Positions 38,254 through 47,104 of a stretch of DNA of 64,000 bases are shown here, in pieces. The notes below the pieces were generated by a model. The model had not been told where the DNA came from, made no database searches, and saw nothing but the letters and a program-made list of their open reading frames with translations. This DNA is from Chthoniobacterales bacterium. Lineage in GTDB: Bacteria > Verrucomicrobiota > Verrucomicrobiia > Chthoniobacterales > JACTMZ01. The stretch covers positions 124,001-188,000 of the forward strand of contig JAGYIO010000005.1 in NCBI GenBank assembly GCA_018402585.1. Direction: 5' to 3'. Each line of letters starts with the position of its first letter. Within the stretch, counting starts at the first letter, position 1. The translations under genes were made by a program, and so were the position numbers.

Positions 38254-41081
38254 AAAACGGGCCAGAACCAGCATCCGGAGCGTCCTTGGCCAAAGTGATC
38301 AAGCCATGCGGGGCACATCGCAACCGCGCGCTGACCAGGCAGGCCCGGCAACTCGGGTTCGCCGGTCTTTCCCTCAAGGCCTCGGAAATCTTTTTCCTGC
38401 GCGGCGAGACGGACACCGCGAATTTGCGCTCCATTGTAACGCGGTTGCTCGACGATGCCCTGGGTGAAGCCGCCCGCCTCGAGGTCGGCACAACTGCCGT
38501 GCCGGCCGGCCGTCTCGTCATCGAGGTGGCGCGGCGGGCCGGCGTGACCGACCGCGTGGCCACACAACTGGCCGAGAGCGCGGCGCGCAGCGGATGCCGG
38601 ATCGAAGCCGCCACAGGATCGCGCTTCGAAATGACCGGCGCCGGCGAACTTTCGGAAAAGGACCTCCGCTTTCTTGTGCACAACCTTCTCTGCAACCCGG
38701 TCATCGAGACATGGTCCTTCGGCGAGGTGCAACCCGGCTTCACCTCTGCGACGACCGAAGAATCTTCCACGGTTGAAATTGTCCCATTGTGCGGACGGCC
38801 TCCGGAGGTGCTGGCCCGGGTCAACAATGAACGGGCTCTCGCCCTCGACCCCGAAGAAATGGAGGCTGTGGCACAATACTTCACGGCCGAAGGACGCGAT
38901 CCGACCGACGCCGAACTGGAAACGATCGCGCAGACTTGGAGCGACCACTGTTCCCACAAGACCTTCGCCGCACGCATCGAGACAGATCAGGGCGAGGTGG
39001 TGCCCCTCTTGCGCCAGTTGCGCGAAACAACGCGCGAAATGCGCGCTCCTTTCGTTCTCTCCGCCTTCGATGGCAATGCGGGCATCGTGGCCTTCGCCGA
39101 CGGCGTGCGGCTCGCGATCAAAGCGGAAACGCACAACCACCCCAGCGCGATCGAACCCTTCGGCGGTGCCAACACCGGGGTGGGCGGCGTGATCCGTGAC
39201 GTCCTTGCCGCTCCCGCCCGCCCCGTCGCCCTGACCGATATCCTTTGCTTCGGTCCGCGCGAACTCGACCATCACGATCTTCCGGAAGGCGTGCTCCACC
39301 CCGCGGTCATCAAGGAGGGGGTGGTCGAAGGGGTGGCCGACTACGGCAACAAAATGGGAGTGCCCACCGTGGCCGGTGCCGTCCTTTACGATGCCGGTTA
39401 CACCGCCAATCCGCTCGTCTTTTGCGGTTGCGTCGGCGAGGTGCTCCAGGGCTATGACAAATTGAGCGGACCGCAACCCGGCGACCGTGTTGTGGTCGTC
39501 GGCGGGGCGACCGGACGCGACGGGATCCGCGGGGCGACTTTTTCTTCCATGACCATGGATGCCACGACCGGCGAAGTGGCCGGGGCCTCCGTGCAGATCG
39601 GCGATCCGATCATTGAACGGTTGGTGGCCGACTTGCTTGTCGAGTTGCTCGACCGTCCCGACCCGCTGGTGCGCGCCTTGACCGATTGCGGGGCGGGCGG
39701 ACTGTCTTCCGCGGTCGGTGAATTGGGTGAAACCACGGGCGTTTCCGTTGATCTCACCGCCGTCGACCGCAAATACGCCGGGCTCCAACCGTGGGAAGTC
39801 TGGCTCTCCGAGGCGCAAGAGCGCATGGTCCTCGCGGTGCCGCCGGCCCAAGCGACGGCCGTTGTCGAGCGCGCCCGTCATCTCGGCTTGTCGGCCTGCG
39901 ATATCGGCGAGTTCACCGGCGACCGGCGTTTGCTCGTGCGCCACGGCACAAAACCGGTGGTCGATTTGCCGATGGAATTTCTGCACCAAGGACGGCCTGT
40001 CCGCCGCCTGCGGGCCAAACTGCCCTCCCCCGACCGCGAACCCGACACCCGCCGCCGCGAGGCCGACATTCCCAAAACGCTCCTTACTCTCCTCGCCCAT
40101 CCGAACATTGCGTCGAAAGAAGCCGTCATTCACCGCTACGACCACGAAGTTCTTGGCGCCACGGTCATCCGCCCGATGGCCGGCAGCGACCAGTCGGGCC
40201 CGTCCGACGGAACGGTGATCGCCCCGCCGCATCGGCCGTCCGGTTTTGCCCTCGGGATCGGGGTCAATGCACGCTACGGGCTCTACGATCCGGAACACAT
40301 GGCCCACGCCGTGGTCGACGAGGCCATGCGCAACATCACGGCCTCGGGTGCGGATCCGGCCCAGACCGCACTACTGGACAATTTTTCATGGGGCGATCCG
40401 CGGCGTCCGGAAACGCTGGGCGACCTGGTTGCCACGGTGCGCGGATGTTGCGCGGCCGCCCAGCTCTACGGGGCCCCTTTTGTCTCGGGCAAGGATTCGC
40501 TGAACAACGAATACGTCGCCTCGGACGGCACCCGCCGATCCATCCCACCGACCCTGGTCATCACCGCCCTGGCCCATGTGCCCGAAGCGGACCGGTCGAT
40601 CGGCACGGCCCTGCGCGGTGCCGGTCACGCGCTCGTCCTGACCGGCCGCACCACGCGCGAATTCGGCGGGAGCCACTACAATCTCGTCACAGGTAACGAG
40701 GGCGGTACGGTGCCCGCACCCGACGCCTCGGCTCCGGCCCGTTACCGCCGCATCCACGCCCTCATGCGCGAAGGGCTTGTTGAGTCGGCCCATGACGTCA
40801 GCGAGGGCGGCCTCGCGGTGACCCTGGCCGAAATGGCGATCGGCGGAAGACTCGGGGTCGAGGCCACGCTGGAAGAACCTGATGAGTGTTCCGCCCTCTT
40901 TTCCGAATCACTCGGACGCATCGTGCTGGAGGTTCGCGAGGAAAATATCCCGCGGGTTCTCCAGTCCCTCGGCGATGAGGCAGCCGTCATCGGCGGGGTG
41001 GTCACAGACTACCACCTGCGCCTCGGCACCCACAGGTGGGACGGCACTGCTCTCGAACGCGCCTGGAGGGGTGACGCGTGA
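38250..41081 (+). CDS. purL: Phosphoribosylformylglycinamidine synthase with fused PurS-like N-terminus
   Basis: PurL converts FGAR to FGAM using ammonia delivered from PurQ. It has 943 residues. The first ~190 residues hold two PurS-like half-domains; the second ends KDLRFLVHNLLCNPVIETWSF, like the PurS C-terminus. The synthetase core follows with QTWSDHCSHKTFAAR (about residue 228), IKAETHNHPSAIEPFGGANT (about 292), GGATGRDGIRGATF and a second AIRS-like lobe with VSGKDSLNNEY and ESAHDVSEGG. No glutaminase domain is present; that is the separate purQ. A separate purS is not needed with this architecture. Confidence 0.94.
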   Translation: MKNGPEPASGASLAKVIKPCGAHRNRALTRQARQLGFAGLSLKASEIFFLRGETDTANLRSIVTRLLDDALGEAARLEVGTTAVPAGRLVIEVARRAGVTDRVATQLAESAARSGCRIEAATGSRFEMTGAGELSEKDLRFLVHNLLCNPVIETWSFGEVQPGFTSATTEESSTVEIVPLCGRPPEVLARVNNERALALDPEEMEAVAQYFTAEGRDPTDAELETIAQTWSDHCSHKTFAARIETDQGEVVPLLRQLRETTREMRAPFVLSAFDGNAGIVAFADGVRLAIKAETHNHPSAIEPFGGANTGVGGVIRDVLAAPARPVALTDILCFGPRELDHHDLPEGVLHPAVIKEGVVEGVADYGNKMGVPTVAGAVLYDAGYTANPLVFCGCVGEVLQGYDKLSGPQPGDRVVVVGGATGRDGIRGATFSSMTMDATTGEVAGASVQIGDPIIERLVADLLVELLDRPDPLVRALTDCGAGGLSSAVGELGETTGVSVDLTAVDRKYAGLQPWEVWLSEAQERMVLAVPPAQATAVVERARHLGLSACDIGEFTGDRRLLVRHGTKPVVDLPMEFLHQGRPVRRLRAKLPSPDREPDTRRREADIPKTLLTLLAHPNIASKEAVIHRYDHEVLGATVIRPMAGSDQSGPSDGTVIAPPHRPSGFALGIGVNARYGLYDPEHMAHAVVDEAMRNITASGADPAQTALLDNFSWGDPRRPETLGDLVATVRGCCAAAQLYGAPFVSGKDSLNNEYVASDGTRRSIPPTLVITALAHVPEADRSIGTALRGAGHALVLTGRTTREFGGSHYNLVTGNEGGTVPAPDASAPARYRRIHALMREGLVESAHDVSEGGLAVTLAEMAIGGRLGVEATLEEPDECSALFSESLGRIVLEVREENIPRVLQSLGDEAAVIGGVVTDYHLRLGTHRWDGTALERAWRGDA

Positions 41082-41809
41082 TGAAGCCTCCTGCCATCGT
41101 TCTCACCGCACCCGGCACGAATCGTCAAAACGATGCGGCCTTCGCCCTTGAGCAGGCCGGTGCCTCGCCGGTCTGCGTCGATCTTCTCGACCTGCCCGGG
41201 CGGCGCGGCGAGATCGAGCGGGCCAAGCTGATCGTTATTGCCGGTGGTTTTTCCTACGGGGACGCGCTCGGTTCGGGCCGCGTTTTTGCCCTCGAAGCCG
41301 AGCGCCTGCTCGGCGACCTCCTGCCGCAAAAAGTTTCCCAAGGCACCCCGATCCTCGGGGTGTGCAACGGATTCCAAATGCTCGTGCGGTCCGGGATGCT
41401 TCCGGGGGCCCTGCAGCACAACGAGAGGGGACATTTCGAGTGCCGGTGGGTTTCACTGCAACCGTCCTCGCAGCTCTGCGTCTGGACGAGGGCCTTGGAA
41501 GAACCGGTCCGTTGCCCCGTGGCCCACGGCGAGGGCCGATACCTGGCCGGCAACGCCGTACTCGAGCAGCTGCGATCCGAGGACCGCGTTGCCTTCCGCT
41601 ACGCGGCGGATGCCTACCCGGACAATCCGAACGGATCCGTGGAGGCCATCGCCGGGGTCTGCGATTCCACCGGTCTGGTGCTCGGCATGATGCCCCATCC
41701 GGAGAACCACGTGACGGAGCGCCAAGGCCGTGCCATGGTTACCGCTCAAAAACGGGGCAGCGCCCTGCCACTTTTCCGCAACGGGGTGGCCGCCGCCCGG
41801 GCATCATGA
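41081..41809 (+). CDS. purQ: Phosphoribosylformylglycinamidine synthase, glutaminase subunit
   Basis: PurQ releases ammonia from glutamine for PurL. It has 242 residues. The class I amidotransferase nucleophile is Cys about 95 in LGVCNGFQML; the oxyanion region is GGFSYGDALGSGRV and the His/Glu pair is in MPHPENHVTE. A GGAGGGG sequence ten bases upstream and the shared base with the purL stop (TGATG) support the ATG at 41081; a GTG one codon upstream is possible. Its stop overlaps purF. Confidence 0.95.
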   Translation: MKPPAIVLTAPGTNRQNDAAFALEQAGASPVCVDLLDLPGRRGEIERAKLIVIAGGFSYGDALGSGRVFALEAERLLGDLLPQKVSQGTPILGVCNGFQMLVRSGMLPGALQHNERGHFECRWVSLQPSSQLCVWTRALEEPVRCPVAHGEGRYLAGNAVLEQLRSEDRVAFRYAADAYPDNPNGSVEAIAGVCDSTGLVLGMMPHPENHVTERQGRAMVTAQKRGSALPLFRNGVAAARAS

Positions 41810-43248
41810 AACAGACCATCGAACTCAGTTCCCCTTTTCGCGACGACCGCCCGAGCGAAGAATGCGGGGTGGTCGCCGTGTCCTCGCCCAGCGGCGAAGA
41901 AACCGCCCAACTCGCCTTCTTCGGGCTCTTCGCCCTGCAGCATCGCGGACAGGAAGCGGCGGGCATTGCGGTATCCGACGGGCAGCGGGCGCGCATCCAC
42001 AAGGATGTCGGTTTGCTCTCCCAAATTTTCACCCCGGAGACACTGGCGCCACTCACCGGCTACCAAGCCATCGGGCACACCCGGTACTCGACCATGGGTG
42101 CGTCCACCGCGCGCAATGCCCAGCCCTTCCTGGTCGAAACCATGCACGGACCCCTCGCCCTCGCGCACAACGGGTCGCTGGTCAACGCCACCGAGCTTCG
42201 CTCCCAACTTTTGCAACGCGGTTTCGCCCTCACCGCGGCGAGTGATACCGAAGTGATGGCCCTGATGCTCGCCGCGGCGAGCGGCCGCACCTGGGAGGAA
42301 CGCCTGGAACGCACCATGCCTTCGTGGAAAGGCGCTTACTCGCTGGTCCTTCTCGGAATCGACAGCTTCATCGCGGCCCGTGATCCCTGGGGATTCCGTC
42401 CACTCTCCATCGGGCGCACCCCCGAGGGCGGCTGGGCTGCCGCCTCGGAAACCTGCGCCTTGAACACCCTCGGCTGCACCGAGATCAGCGAGGTGGAAAA
42501 TGGCGAAATCGTCGTGGTGCGCGGCAAAGAAATCACCCGGCACCGCACGACAACCGCCGCCACCGGACCGGCGCGCTGTTCCTTCGAGTTTGTTTATTTT
42601 TCCCGGCCCGACAGCGAGTGGGACGGCGAGAGCGTGCACAAGGTGCGGCAGAAACTGGGCGAGCAACTGGCCATCGAGTGGCCGGCCGAAGCGGACGTCG
42701 TCGTGCCGGTCCCCGATTCGTCCATTCCCGCGGCCATCGGCTATTCGCGACAGTCCGGCATCCCGTTCAACGACGGTTTCATCAAAAACCGCTACATCGG
42801 ACGCACCTTCATCGAGCCGACCCAACTTCTCCGCGAACGGCGCGTGGCCATGAAGTTCAACGTCCTGCCGGCCAACCTTGCCGGTCAGCGCGTGGTTATC
42901 ATCGACGACTCGCTGGTCCGCGGCACGACCTCAGCCCAACTGATCAAGCTGGTCCGCGACGCCGGAGCCAAGGAGGTCCACCTGCGCATCACCTCGCCGC
43001 GCGTGCTTCATCCCTGCCACATGGGGGTCGACATGGGAACCTATGACGAACTCATCGCTGCGCGCTTCGACCCCGAGCGGCTCCGTCAGCATGTCGGGGC
43101 CGACACGCTGGCTTTTCTTTCGGTCGAGGGCATGATGGCCGCGATCGGCAAAAAATCGGGCTACTGCACAGCCTGCTTCACCGGAAAATACCCGGTGGAT
43201 GTCTCGGGCGTGGCACCCAAAGACTCCTTCGAGTTCGCTCTGGCATGA
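41806..43248 (+). CDS. purF: Amidophosphoribosyltransferase
   Basis: PurF makes phosphoribosylamine from PRPP and glutamine, the first step of purine synthesis. It has 480 residues. A short propeptide (about 19 residues) is expected to be cut before the nucleophile Cys in EECGVVAV. The glutaminase region has QHRGQEAAGIAVSDG and HTRYSTMGAS; the PRPP motif is VVIIDDSLVRGTTS. Cys residues near the end (SGYCTACFTGKYP) fit the Bacillus-type enzyme with an iron-sulfur cluster. It overlaps purQ and the purD-purM gene by four bases each. Confidence 0.97.
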   Translation: MKQTIELSSPFRDDRPSEECGVVAVSSPSGEETAQLAFFGLFALQHRGQEAAGIAVSDGQRARIHKDVGLLSQIFTPETLAPLTGYQAIGHTRYSTMGASTARNAQPFLVETMHGPLALAHNGSLVNATELRSQLLQRGFALTAASDTEVMALMLAAASGRTWEERLERTMPSWKGAYSLVLLGIDSFIAARDPWGFRPLSIGRTPEGGWAAASETCALNTLGCTEISEVENGEIVVVRGKEITRHRTTTAATGPARCSFEFVYFSRPDSEWDGESVHKVRQKLGEQLAIEWPAEADVVVPVPDSSIPAAIGYSRQSGIPFNDGFIKNRYIGRTFIEPTQLLRERRVAMKFNVLPANLAGQRVVIIDDSLVRGTTSAQLIKLVRDAGAKEVHLRITSPRVLHPCHMGVDMGTYDELIAARFDPERLRQHVGADTLAFLSVEGMMAAIGKKSGYCTACFTGKYPVDVSGVAPKDSFEFALA

Positions 43249-45500
43249 AGATTCTCGTGCTCGGATCGGGCGGACGCGAACACGCCATGGCCCGCGCGCT
43301 GGAGTGCCCCGGTGACAGCGTCATCGTGGCACCGGGTAACGGCGGAACACCGAACCGGCGTGACATCGACCCATGCCACCCCGGGCAAGTCGTGGCCCTC
43401 TGCCGGGAGGAAAAGATCGACCTGGTGCTCATCGGACCCGAGAGCGCGCTGGCCGCGGGGGTTTCCGACGCCCTGCGGGCTGCCGGCTTCCGGGTCTTCG
43501 GACCGTCCCGGGAAGCGGCGCGATTGGAAACAAGCAAGAGCCATTGCCGCGAGTTTGCCGCACGCCACGGGCTCCCCTCGCCGCGCAATAAAACTTTTTC
43601 CGGTCCGGCCGCCGCGGAAGAGGCGCGCGCTTGGGCCGAGGCGCAAGATTTTCCCGTCGTGGTCAAAGCCGACGGCCTCGCCTCGGGCAAAGGCGTGGTC
43701 ATTCCCGAAAACAAGTCCGAGCGCGACGAAGCTCTGGTCCGCTTGGCGCAATCCGGGCCGATTCTTCTCGAAGAACGTCTGACCGGACCGGAGGTTTCCC
43801 TGCTCGTTTTCAGCGACGGCACATCCGTCGCGGCCATGCCGCCGGCCCAGGACCACAAACGAATTCACGAGGGCGACCGCGGACCAAACACCGGCGGGAT
43901 GGGCGCCTATGCGCCTGCCGGGATTTGTCCGCCGGCCATGATTGAGCAAGTCCTCGCCAGCATCGTGCGCCCGACCATCTCGGGACTCGCTCGCGAGGGC
44001 GCCCCCTACGTCGGCGTGCTCTACGCCGGGCTGATGCTGACTGCGGACGGACCCAAACTCATCGAATACAATTGCCGCTTTGGAGACCCCGAGGCGCAAA
44101 CCTTGCTGCCCTTGCTCGCGACCCCGCTGCGCGAGATTGCCCTGGCTTGTGTCGAGGGGCGTCTGGCCGGAACCCCGGTCCGCTGGCACGACGAAACCGC
44201 CTGCACCGTGGTGCTCGCCTCGCGCGGCTATCCGGAAAAACCGGAAAGCGGAGACCCTGTGGCAGGACTTGATCGGGCCGCAGCCCGCGAGAGGGTGAGC
44301 CTTTTTCATGCGGGCACGGCAGAGGCCGCGGGCTCGATTGTCACCTCCGGCGGCCGCGTGCTCAACGTGACTGCGACCGGCGCGAATCTTGAAGAGGCCC
44401 GCACCCGCGCCTATGAGGCCGCGGGCGAGATTTCATTCCGTGGCTGCCAGTTCCGCCGCGACATCGGCTGGCGCGAATTGGCCCGCACCGCCGGCAGCTA
44501 CGCGGCAAGCGGCGTCGACATCGACGAGGGCAACCGCGCGGTAACCCTCCTCAAAAAGAAGGTCGAAGCCACGCATTCCGCCGGCGTGCTCGGCGGCATC
44601 GGGTCATTCGGCGGTGCGCTCGACGCGTCCGCCCTGAAAAACTTCGAGCACCCCGTGCTGCTCGGCACCACGGACGGGGTCGGCACCAAGGTCATGCTTG
44701 CCTCCGCCGCGGGCCGGTACACTTCGATCGGCCACGACATCGTCAACCACTGCATCAACGATCTTCTCGTGCAGGGTGCCTTTCCGCTCTTCTTTCTCGA
44801 CTACATTGCCTCATCGTCCCTTTCGGCTTCACGTATCGCGGAAATCGTCGGCGGGATGGCCGAGGCCTGCGCGGATGCCAAGTGCGTGCTGCTCGGCGGA
44901 GAGACGGCGGAAATGCCCGGGGTCTATTGCCCGGGAGAATTCGACGTGGCCGGCACGATGGTCGGCGCGGCGGAAAAAAAGCGCCTCCTCCCGCGGCCCG
45001 ACCTCCAACCGGGCGACCTCCTGCTCGGCCTCGCCTCGTCCGGTTTGCATACCAATGGCTATTCGCTGGCCCGAAAAATTTTCCGCGGCCTGCCGCTCGA
45101 GGCGACACCTGCGGGTCTTGACACCACCCTGGGTGATGCGCTGCTCGCGCCGCACCGTTCGTATCTCGGTGTGCTGCGCACGGCCTTGGACCGCGGGCTG
45201 GTCAAGGCGCTGGCCCACCTGACCGGCGGGGGCGTTTTCGACAACCTGCCGCGTATCCTTCCGGAAGGTTGTGCCGCGGACATCGAGCGCGCCGCCTGGC
45301 CCGTGTCGCCGCTCTTCCGCCTCATGGCGGACGTCAGCGGACTGCCCGACGAAGAACTCTTCCGCACCTTCAACATGGGCGTCGGCATGATGATGGTCTG
45401 CGATCCGCAGGACGAGCCGGCCTTGCGCGACGCGATCGAGGAGCCCTTCTTCACCCTGGGCCGTCTGATCGCCGGGCCGCGTGTGGTCCGCTTGTCTTGA
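43245..45500 (+). CDS. purDM: Bifunctional GAR synthetase / AIR synthetase (PurD-PurM fusion)
   Basis: A 751-residue fusion of two enzymes of purine synthesis. Residues 1 to about 412 are PurD (phosphoribosylamine-glycine ligase): MKILVLGSGGREHAMARAL, GPESALAAGVSDAL, VVKADGLASGKGV, GPNTGGMGAYAP, EYNCRFGDPEAQ. Residues from about 416 are PurM (FGAM cyclo-ligase): SGVDIDEGNRAV, VLLGTTDGVGTKVMLA, HDIVNHCINDLLVQGA, VLLGGETAEMPGVY, TGGGVFDNLPRI. The junction RDIGWRELARTAGSYAASGV has only a few linker residues. Eukaryotic GARS-AIRS proteins carry the same domain order. No stop or frameshift is seen between the halves. It closes the overlapping purNLQF run. Confidence 0.95.
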   Translation: MKILVLGSGGREHAMARALECPGDSVIVAPGNGGTPNRRDIDPCHPGQVVALCREEKIDLVLIGPESALAAGVSDALRAAGFRVFGPSREAARLETSKSHCREFAARHGLPSPRNKTFSGPAAAEEARAWAEAQDFPVVVKADGLASGKGVVIPENKSERDEALVRLAQSGPILLEERLTGPEVSLLVFSDGTSVAAMPPAQDHKRIHEGDRGPNTGGMGAYAPAGICPPAMIEQVLASIVRPTISGLAREGAPYVGVLYAGLMLTADGPKLIEYNCRFGDPEAQTLLPLLATPLREIALACVEGRLAGTPVRWHDETACTVVLASRGYPEKPESGDPVAGLDRAAARERVSLFHAGTAEAAGSIVTSGGRVLNVTATGANLEEARTRAYEAAGEISFRGCQFRRDIGWRELARTAGSYAASGVDIDEGNRAVTLLKKKVEATHSAGVLGGIGSFGGALDASALKNFEHPVLLGTTDGVGTKVMLASAAGRYTSIGHDIVNHCINDLLVQGAFPLFFLDYIASSSLSASRIAEIVGGMAEACADAKCVLLGGETAEMPGVYCPGEFDVAGTMVGAAEKKRLLPRPDLQPGDLLLGLASSGLHTNGYSLARKIFRGLPLEATPAGLDTTLGDALLAPHRSYLGVLRTALDRGLVKALAHLTGGGVFDNLPRILPEGCAADIERAAWPVSPLFRLMADVSGLPDEELFRTFNMGVGMMMVCDPQDEPALRDAIEEPFFTLGRLIAGPRVVRLS

Positions 45501-45547
45501 GTGCCGGGTCTTGGCAAATTCCGCCGCCCCTTTAACCTCCATGTTGC

Positions 45548-45943
45548 TTGAGTAACGCGGCCAATATATTTCTGGTCGGCGCGGGCGGATTCGCCGGTGC
45601 TGTGGCGCGTTATCTCCTTGGCAGTTGGGTGTTCCACCACACGCTGGCCAGCAAATTTCCCTGGAACACGTTCGCGGTGAATGTGCTCGGCTGTCTGCTC
45701 ATGGGCGTGCTTTCTGGAGCAATGGAGCGGCTCGATTGGTTCACCCCGCAACTCAGATTGCTGCTCCTGGCGGGACTGCTCGGGGGCTTTACCACATTCT
45801 CGGCCTTCGGTTTGGAAACCCTTCATCTCCTGCGGCGGGGGGAAGTTCTTATCGCGGCCACTTATGCCCTCTCCAGCGTGGCGATCTGCGTGACCGCAAT
45901 CTGGATCGGCTTCCGGATGATCGAACTGTTCCCGCGGAGCTGA
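45548..45943 (+). CDS. crcB: Fluoride ion transporter CrcB (Fluc)
   Basis: A small dual-topology fluoride channel, 131 residues with four membrane helices. Signatures are GGFAGAVARYLLG, NTFAVNVLGCLLMG, and GLLGGFTTFSAFGLET with the conserved Phe/Ser-Thr track. The start is a TTG at 45548; an ATG seven bases upstream runs into a stop at once. No fluoride riboswitch was recognised in the 47-base gap after the pur genes. A strong hairpin follows. Confidence 0.94.
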   Translation: MSNAANIFLVGAGGFAGAVARYLLGSWVFHHTLASKFPWNTFAVNVLGCLLMGVLSGAMERLDWFTPQLRLLLLAGLLGGFTTFSAFGLETLHLLRRGEVLIAATYALSSVAICVTAIWIGFRMIELFPRS

Positions 45944-45948
45944 ACAAA

Positions 45949-45976
45949 AAAAGGGGCCCCCGTGGGAGCCCCTTTG
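45949..45976. terminator. Bidirectional terminator between crcB and the convergent gene
   Basis: AAAGGGGCCCCC (from 45950) pairs with GGGAGCCCCTTT (ending 45975) with one mismatch and a two- to four-base loop. An A-run precedes it and a short T-run follows, so it could work in both directions. Confidence 0.8.
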
Positions 45977-46001
45977 TCGGCGAAAATGGAAAAGCCGAGC
46001 C

Positions 46002-46610
46002 TTACTCGGCGGCTGTCTCACCGGTCACCGCGCCCTTAACTGCAGAGGCGCCATCACGGACTGCCGCGCCGGTGGCCTGGGTGGCATCCACCCCGGTCTG
46101 GGCGGTGCCTTCGACCGCTGTGGCCGCAGTGCCCACCGTTCCGCCCACCGCTCCTGCGGTGGTCCCGAGCGCTTCTTTGGTCGTGTCGGTTACTGTACCG
46201 ACTGCCGCCCCGGTGGTATCAACGGCACCCGCGCTCATCGCTTTGACCGCGTTGCCCGCACCCTCGACGGGGTTTTTATTGATCAATGCCTTGCCCGTGT
46301 CCAAAACTGTCTCGCCTGCCGTTTTGGCGGTGTTGCCAACGCCTTCGACCGCCGCCTGAGTGGTGTCGAGGAGGCCCTTGCCGGCGTCCAGGACCGTCCC
46401 ACCGGCTTGCTCCGTGGTTCCGGTCACTGTACCGGTCGCATCCTGACCGGTTTTTACCGCCAATTCGCCGGCGGTTGGCTTGGCCTCGGAGGCGGCTGGC
46501 TCGGCTTGAAGAAGAGAGGTGCTGGTGATTAACAGAGCAGAGCCGAGAGCGGCACACCAAAGATTCTGGAAAGGGTGAATTTGATCGCAAGTATGTTTTA
46601 GGTATTTCAT
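46002..46610 (-). CDS. Exported low-complexity Ala/Gly/Thr/Val-rich repeat protein
   Basis: A 202-residue protein with a signal peptide (about residues 1-36, ending LLQAEPA). The mature part is built of short imperfect repeats such as GTVTGTTEQAGGTVLDAGKG, GNTAKTAGETVLDTGKA and DTTGAAVGTVTDTTKEALG. The pattern of small residues with regular Thr/Lys/Glu resembles LEA-like or amphipathic helix-repeat proteins. No catalytic motif is present. It has its own promoter and stands alone between crcB and a DUF202 gene. A role in envelope protection or stress is possible but not shown. Confidence 0.72.
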   Translation of the reverse strand: MKYLKHTCDQIHPFQNLWCAALGSALLITSTSLLQAEPAASEAKPTAGELAVKTGQDATGTVTGTTEQAGGTVLDAGKGLLDTTQAAVEGVGNTAKTAGETVLDTGKALINKNPVEGAGNAVKAMSAGAVDTTGAAVGTVTDTTKEALGTTAGAVGGTVGTAATAVEGTAQTGVDATQATGAAVRDGASAVKGAVTGETAAE

Positions 46611-46622
46611 GGTGAAAAACCG

Positions 46623-46650
46623 AGTTTAGGGGGCAATGCGGCGGGGTCAA
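46623..46650 (-). promoter_or_regulatory. Promoter of the low-complexity exported protein gene
   Basis: On the minus strand TTGACC (46650-46645), a 16-base spacer and TAAACT (46628-46623) lie 12 bases before the ATG at 46610. Both boxes are close to the housekeeping consensus. Confidence 0.65.
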
Positions 46651-46719
46651 CCCCTGGGGACCATTTCCGGCTTTACCATTGAGCCTCGGAGGCCGTCTGG
46701 CCCAAGATGTCGTTCCCCC

Positions 46720-47100
46720 ATGATTAAGCAATACAGTGACCAGGCGGCCAACGAGCGAACTTATTTGGCTTGGCTCCGCACGGGCATTGCCATCATCGCC
46801 TTCGGCTTCGTCCTCGAGCGCTTCGACCTCTTTCTCCACACTATTGTCAAAACCTTGGGCGCCGAGCCGGTGCGCCAAGTCAGCGAGGGCGGACGCGAGG
46901 CGGGGCTGGCTTTGGTTCTTGTCGGCCTGACCACTCTGGCCGTGGCCACTTGGCGGTTCACTCTCACCGCTCGGAAAATCTCCTCCGAGCAAATCATCAG
47001 CTTTGACCCGCGCAGCGCGAAGCGTTTGGGCATTCTCATCATCGCGCTGGGCATCTTCGTCCTCGCCTACATGACACGCCTGCTCTTCTCGGCACAATGA
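46720..47100 (+). CDS. DUF202 family inner membrane protein (YidH-like)
   Basis: A 126-residue protein with three membrane helices. The DUF202 signature is at the N-terminus (NERTYLAWLRTGIAIIAFGF), and the others are LALVLVGLTTLAVATW and LGILIIALGIFVLAYMT. The function of this family is not established. The stop is four bases before the ppk2 start, so the pair is one transcript. Confidence 0.9.
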   Translation: MIKQYSDQAANERTYLAWLRTGIAIIAFGFVLERFDLFLHTIVKTLGAEPVRQVSEGGREAGLALVLVGLTTLAVATWRFTLTARKISSEQIISFDPRSAKRLGILIIALGIFVLAYMTRLLFSAQ

Positions 47101-47104
47101 TCCC

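Noticed and set aside
38100-40307. A 735-codon open frame on the minus strand
   Set aside because: It lies opposite purN and purL, which are unambiguous.
45501-45547. A fluoride riboswitch before crcB
   Set aside because: The gap has only 47 bases and lacks the conserved core of that riboswitch.
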